This document shows, one piece after another, positions 61,478-64,000 of a DNA stretch of 64,000 nucleotides. The DNA comes from Tetrapyrgos nigripes (Eukaryota > Basidiomycota > Agaricomycetes > Agaricales > Campanellaceae). The translations under genes and the position numbers were made by a program. The DNA is taken from assembly GCA_013368315.1 (NCBI GenBank), contig JAACJM010000160.1, forward strand, positions 124,001 to 188,000. The letters are read 5' to 3'. Numbering within the stretch: the stretch's first letter is position 1; each line of letters begins with the position of its first letter. A model generated the notes under the pieces. The model saw only the letters and a program-made list of their open reading frames with translations. It was not told the DNA's origin and searched no databases.

Positions 61478-61567
61478 GAGGAGGCACGCAAATCCCGGTA
61501 AATACGGCGCCATACGTCCGGGAACCTTACTGCCGTATGGCACCGTATTTACTGAGATTTGCCTCCC
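61478..61567. mobile_element. Hairpin MITE-like element (~90 bp)
   Basis: The left arm GCAAATCCCGGTAAATACGG, then CGCCATACG, pairs with the right arm, which read backwards is GCAAATCTCAGTAAATACGG, then TGCCATACG. The loop is about 16 nt and GGAGG-type ends lie on both sides. No open frame. Confidence 0.6.
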
Positions 61568-61680
61568 GTGTTTTGGACTTGGCTGGTCGCTTAAGCTCGC
61601 TTAACGAATGGTGACTGGTTTCCACTGGCGCCCGCCACCAGTCAACCAGTTTTTGGTCAAAATACTGATGAATCTGATTG

Positions 61681-61703
61681 TATCAGACCATACCGGTCTG
61701 ATA
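61681..61703. repeat. Perfect 9-bp hairpin
   Basis: TATCAGACC and GGTCTGATA separated by 5 nt. Confidence 0.8.
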
Positions 61704-62667
61704 TAATGTCCAAAATGCAATTACAATAGGACGTACTTTTGTGTGATGCCTACGAGGCTTTTAAATGCATCGGTGACTCCATAGGATTCATGTCGTACTA
61801 CATACTATCCCATTCTGGTGTATAATATTCGTAGCCAATCAAGAATGGGTCCTGATACCTCCATGTTGAACATCTTGACCCAGAGAGAAGGCATTTTGGA
61901 TGATAGGAATTTACTTGCAATTTGATGACCACGGAAGGCCGAGGTACTTACCAGGCCCTGGATTTCGGGCTACAACGTTATCCACAACGTTCCACTGCAA
62001 AAAAACCATTTCCAGGTTTTTTCCTCGGCAGGATTCCCCCACTGCCGGAGGGTTTCTGAGTTATCCCTGAGGTTCCATATGATTTTCTACACTCGGTTCA
62101 AATCCACAGCATTTGCTTCGTCCCCCTGTATAATACGAAGAGTTTCATGCACTCACAAAATCGCTTTGCATTGGAAAGGCCGCAGCTTCTGCTATTATGT
62201 TCTATTGGGATCGCTGTAAAGACGTACTGCTTATATGAAGATAACGACTCGTCGAGGGTCCGTCAAGAAGCCTTTGGATTTACAAGCGAGTTTGGGTTTC
62301 AGAATTCTTTTAGGAAGTACTTTTACCTTATTTCGTTGGCTATCTCGCGGCTTTCTAGTGCTGTTACTAGTCTCTCGTAGACAGACAATATGACGATCAC
62401 ATGTACAGAAGTGATGTATAGGTATTACATGTCAGCCTGCATTCCGAAGCTCGGACAGATCCACAGGTAAAGACAGTAGAGACGTAGAGACACCGTTTAA
62501 GTACACTGTCAATCTATTCCGAATATGAGTCGATATACACTGACAATGCACAATTAAACCGCTCTTCCAGGAATGTTCTCTCTTTTCCCAGTTACAACCT
62601 ACAACCTAATAGTATTTAAGCAGGAATCTGCAACGACTCGTTCCCAACCCCACTGCCAGCTTCAATC

Positions 62668-63576
62668 ATGGACGACAACTATACTCGGAATAAATGGTGT
62701 GTCTAGAGTTCATGTCTTCGAAAGGATTGCTCACCTCCCCCGCAGGCCTTACGGTGACCCCACAGCGGGCTGTTCCCCTACTGGACAACAGACGAATATT
62801 CAATATGTGTGCGAGCCAGCCGTTCAGATGCACAGCCAAAAACACTGCATTCAATGTACGCAACATATGCATTGTAGATGGTTTTCTGGACATAACCTCC
62901 CTGCAGACGTCGACTTGATGGCTCCGAACAACACTTCGCAACAGCATTCAGCCAATGACTCATACTATGGCACTGGAAGTCCAATTTATGGCCCTCAGAG
63001 CGCTCAATCGGAGGCTCTTCCAGATTCCCGAACGTATCCGTTTGCGCCACCTTCCATGGCTTATTACTCAGACGCACCAGCTGAGGAGACAACCTGGGTT
63101 GAAATGAACCATCATGTCGCCTCCCTTTCACCTAGGGACTCCCCAAGCACAGATTCCACCATCTCTCCCCTCGCACGGACGACAGAATTCGGCGGCACTG
63201 CGGCTGGATATCCTCTGGTGCCTCATGAAATCTCCAAACACCGGGTGGCTACAGACGCGGTCGAAAGAGCAGCTCGCATGAAACGACGTGTCCTTGATAC
63301 CAACAAGCTCTTCAATTGCACTGTCCCAGGCTGTTCCCAAACTTTCACTGCAAGACACAACTTGATCTGTACGTTTTAAAACTGTAAATTCTGCTACTTG
63401 CTGATTTTGGCCTCCTATTAGTCCACATTCAGTCCCATCTTGGCGTGAAAGTAAAATGCCCACAGTGTGGTAATGAGTTTGCACCGTCGTCATTGAAAAG
63501 ACATCAAGACAAGAGCTGCTCTCGGCGGAGTAGGGATATGGTCGTTGGGAGCAGAGACTGCGACGCGAGCTATTAG
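62668..63576 (+). CDS. C2H2-type zinc-finger protein (putative transcription factor)
   Basis: Exons 62668-62696, 62746-63368 and 63422-63576 give 268 residues. The start MDDNYTRNKW is chosen because its intron joins in frame to PYGDPTAGCSPTG; no good start exists in the longer open frame. A Ser/Pro-rich middle is followed by one canonical finger split by intron 2 (C-X4-C-X12-H-X3-H in FNCTVPGCSQTF to FHIQSH). A second, atypical finger follows (CPQC, then LKRHQDKSC: C-X2-C-X11-H-X4-C). Nuclear DNA binding is inferred. The segment VCEPAVQMHSQKHC to GHNLPAD could be a retained intron-like insertion, but no in-frame splice removes it. Confidence 0.75.
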
Positions 63577-64000
63577 TATTGAGGCTCCTCTCAAGGCTGT
63601 GCGGCCCAAGTTGGTTACCTAGTCAACCCGCCGCCTCCCGCGCCGGGCCGTATCCTTATATGTCGGCTTATCTTGGTCCTATCCTTCCATGCGTATCAGT
63701 TTTTGGTCCCAGCCCGGGTAATAGACTCCTCCTCCTCCTCCTCCTCCTCCTCCATCCGGTTTTGTCTGGCTTTCCACAAAGTTCTCCAATCTGCCTTGAA
63801 TCTGCCTACTTCCAAAGCATATTTGTATTTACTACAGTAACTTTTTTCTGTGAAGAAAACGATCTCGTTTTGAGTTTGAAGATATCGGTGCCTGAAGCTT
63901 GAAGACGCGTCTTCACTTTACTTCTTGACCTGCGAGGTACGCCTTCGTCTACGCCGTGATACGCACTCTTCGCGAACGTGCTCGCTGTCACTCCGGTCAG
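63577..64000. other. 3' flank of the zinc-finger gene to window end
   Basis: Holds a CTC microsatellite; no gene seen. Confidence 0.5.
63726..63753. repeat. (CTC)9 microsatellite
   Basis: Uninterrupted CTC/TCC trinucleotide run of 28 nt. Confidence 0.9.

Larger units (their letters stand above)
54067..62667. other. Gene-poor, repeat-rich 8.6-kb region
   Basis: No confident protein gene. It holds CCATAC/GTATGG-rich segments, a possibly spliced short transcript near 55.3-55.8 kb, a minus-strand open frame 58825-58418 (135 codons, unknown), short tandem repeats, and two hairpin elements near 61.5 and 61.7 kb. A 57-codon frame at 57400-57573 (MSTPAAPTYLGEISLTWVNY) is too short to judge. From about 57.7 to 59.6 kb the DNA is AT-rich with frames broken by stops, as expected of old mobile-element debris; no transposase or reverse-transcriptase motif was seen. 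Confidence 0.5.

Overview
The window looks like nuclear DNA of an agaricomycete fungus, probably a litter- or wood-decaying mushroom. The evidence is many short (about 45-90 nt) GT-AG introns, a laccase with 17 introns, LigE/fungal-specific (GSTFuA-type) glutathione transferases, secreted cupredoxins of the mushroom type, and a nuclear tRNA-Asp with an intron. There are no bacterial operon signals. Intact genes lie almost entirely on the + strand, and long intergenic stretches hold repeats and decayed gene pieces.

Layout. 0-0.5 kb: 5' part of a secreted GH127/DUF1680-type glycosidase on the minus strand, running off the left edge. 2.7-10.9 kb: a duplicated Baeyer-Villiger monooxygenase (BVMO) region. 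Copy 1 is intact and copy 2 is frameshifted. Each copy is followed by the head of a TPR gene, truncated after copy 1 and complete after copy 2 (10.4-13.0 kb). About 600-bp inverted repeats flank copy 1. A 1.4-kb non-autonomous DNA transposon sits in copy 2 only. 14.6-16.5 kb: two tandem secreted one-copper cupredoxins. 18.4-23.7 kb: two GST genes in a tandem segmental duplication. 24.2-27.1 kb: a laccase. 27.4 kb: tRNA-Asp. 27.7-35.6 kb: a large TBC/Rab-GAP gene, the mitochondrial assembly factor COA6 and a Ser-rich unknown. 37.0-40.6 kb: three more GSTs. 41.1-43.4 kb: broken genes (head of the LRR gene, a CQNW protein, an APH-like kinase). 46.0-48.2 kb: a cytochrome P450 with a one-base frameshift. 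48.8-54.1 kb: a GST pseudogene, a seventh GST locus and an LRR-like gene. 54.1-62.7 kb: gene-poor, repeat-rich DNA. 62.7-63.6 kb: a small zinc-finger gene.

Functionally, the accessory part (BVMO, seven GST loci, laccase, P450, cupredoxins) reads as a loose oxidative/detoxification island for lignin- or plant-derived aromatics. That link is inference. Two independent segmental duplications (3.5-10.9 kb and 38.8-51.3 kb) each end inside the 5' part of the next gene, leaving a truncated gene head. Together with the GST tandem duplication and several frameshifted paralogues, this shows active birth and death of genes around stable housekeeping genes (TPR co-chaperone-like, Rab-GAP, COA6).

All gene models were spliced by eye. 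Translations were checked for frame across every proposed intron of the short genes; no database search was possible.
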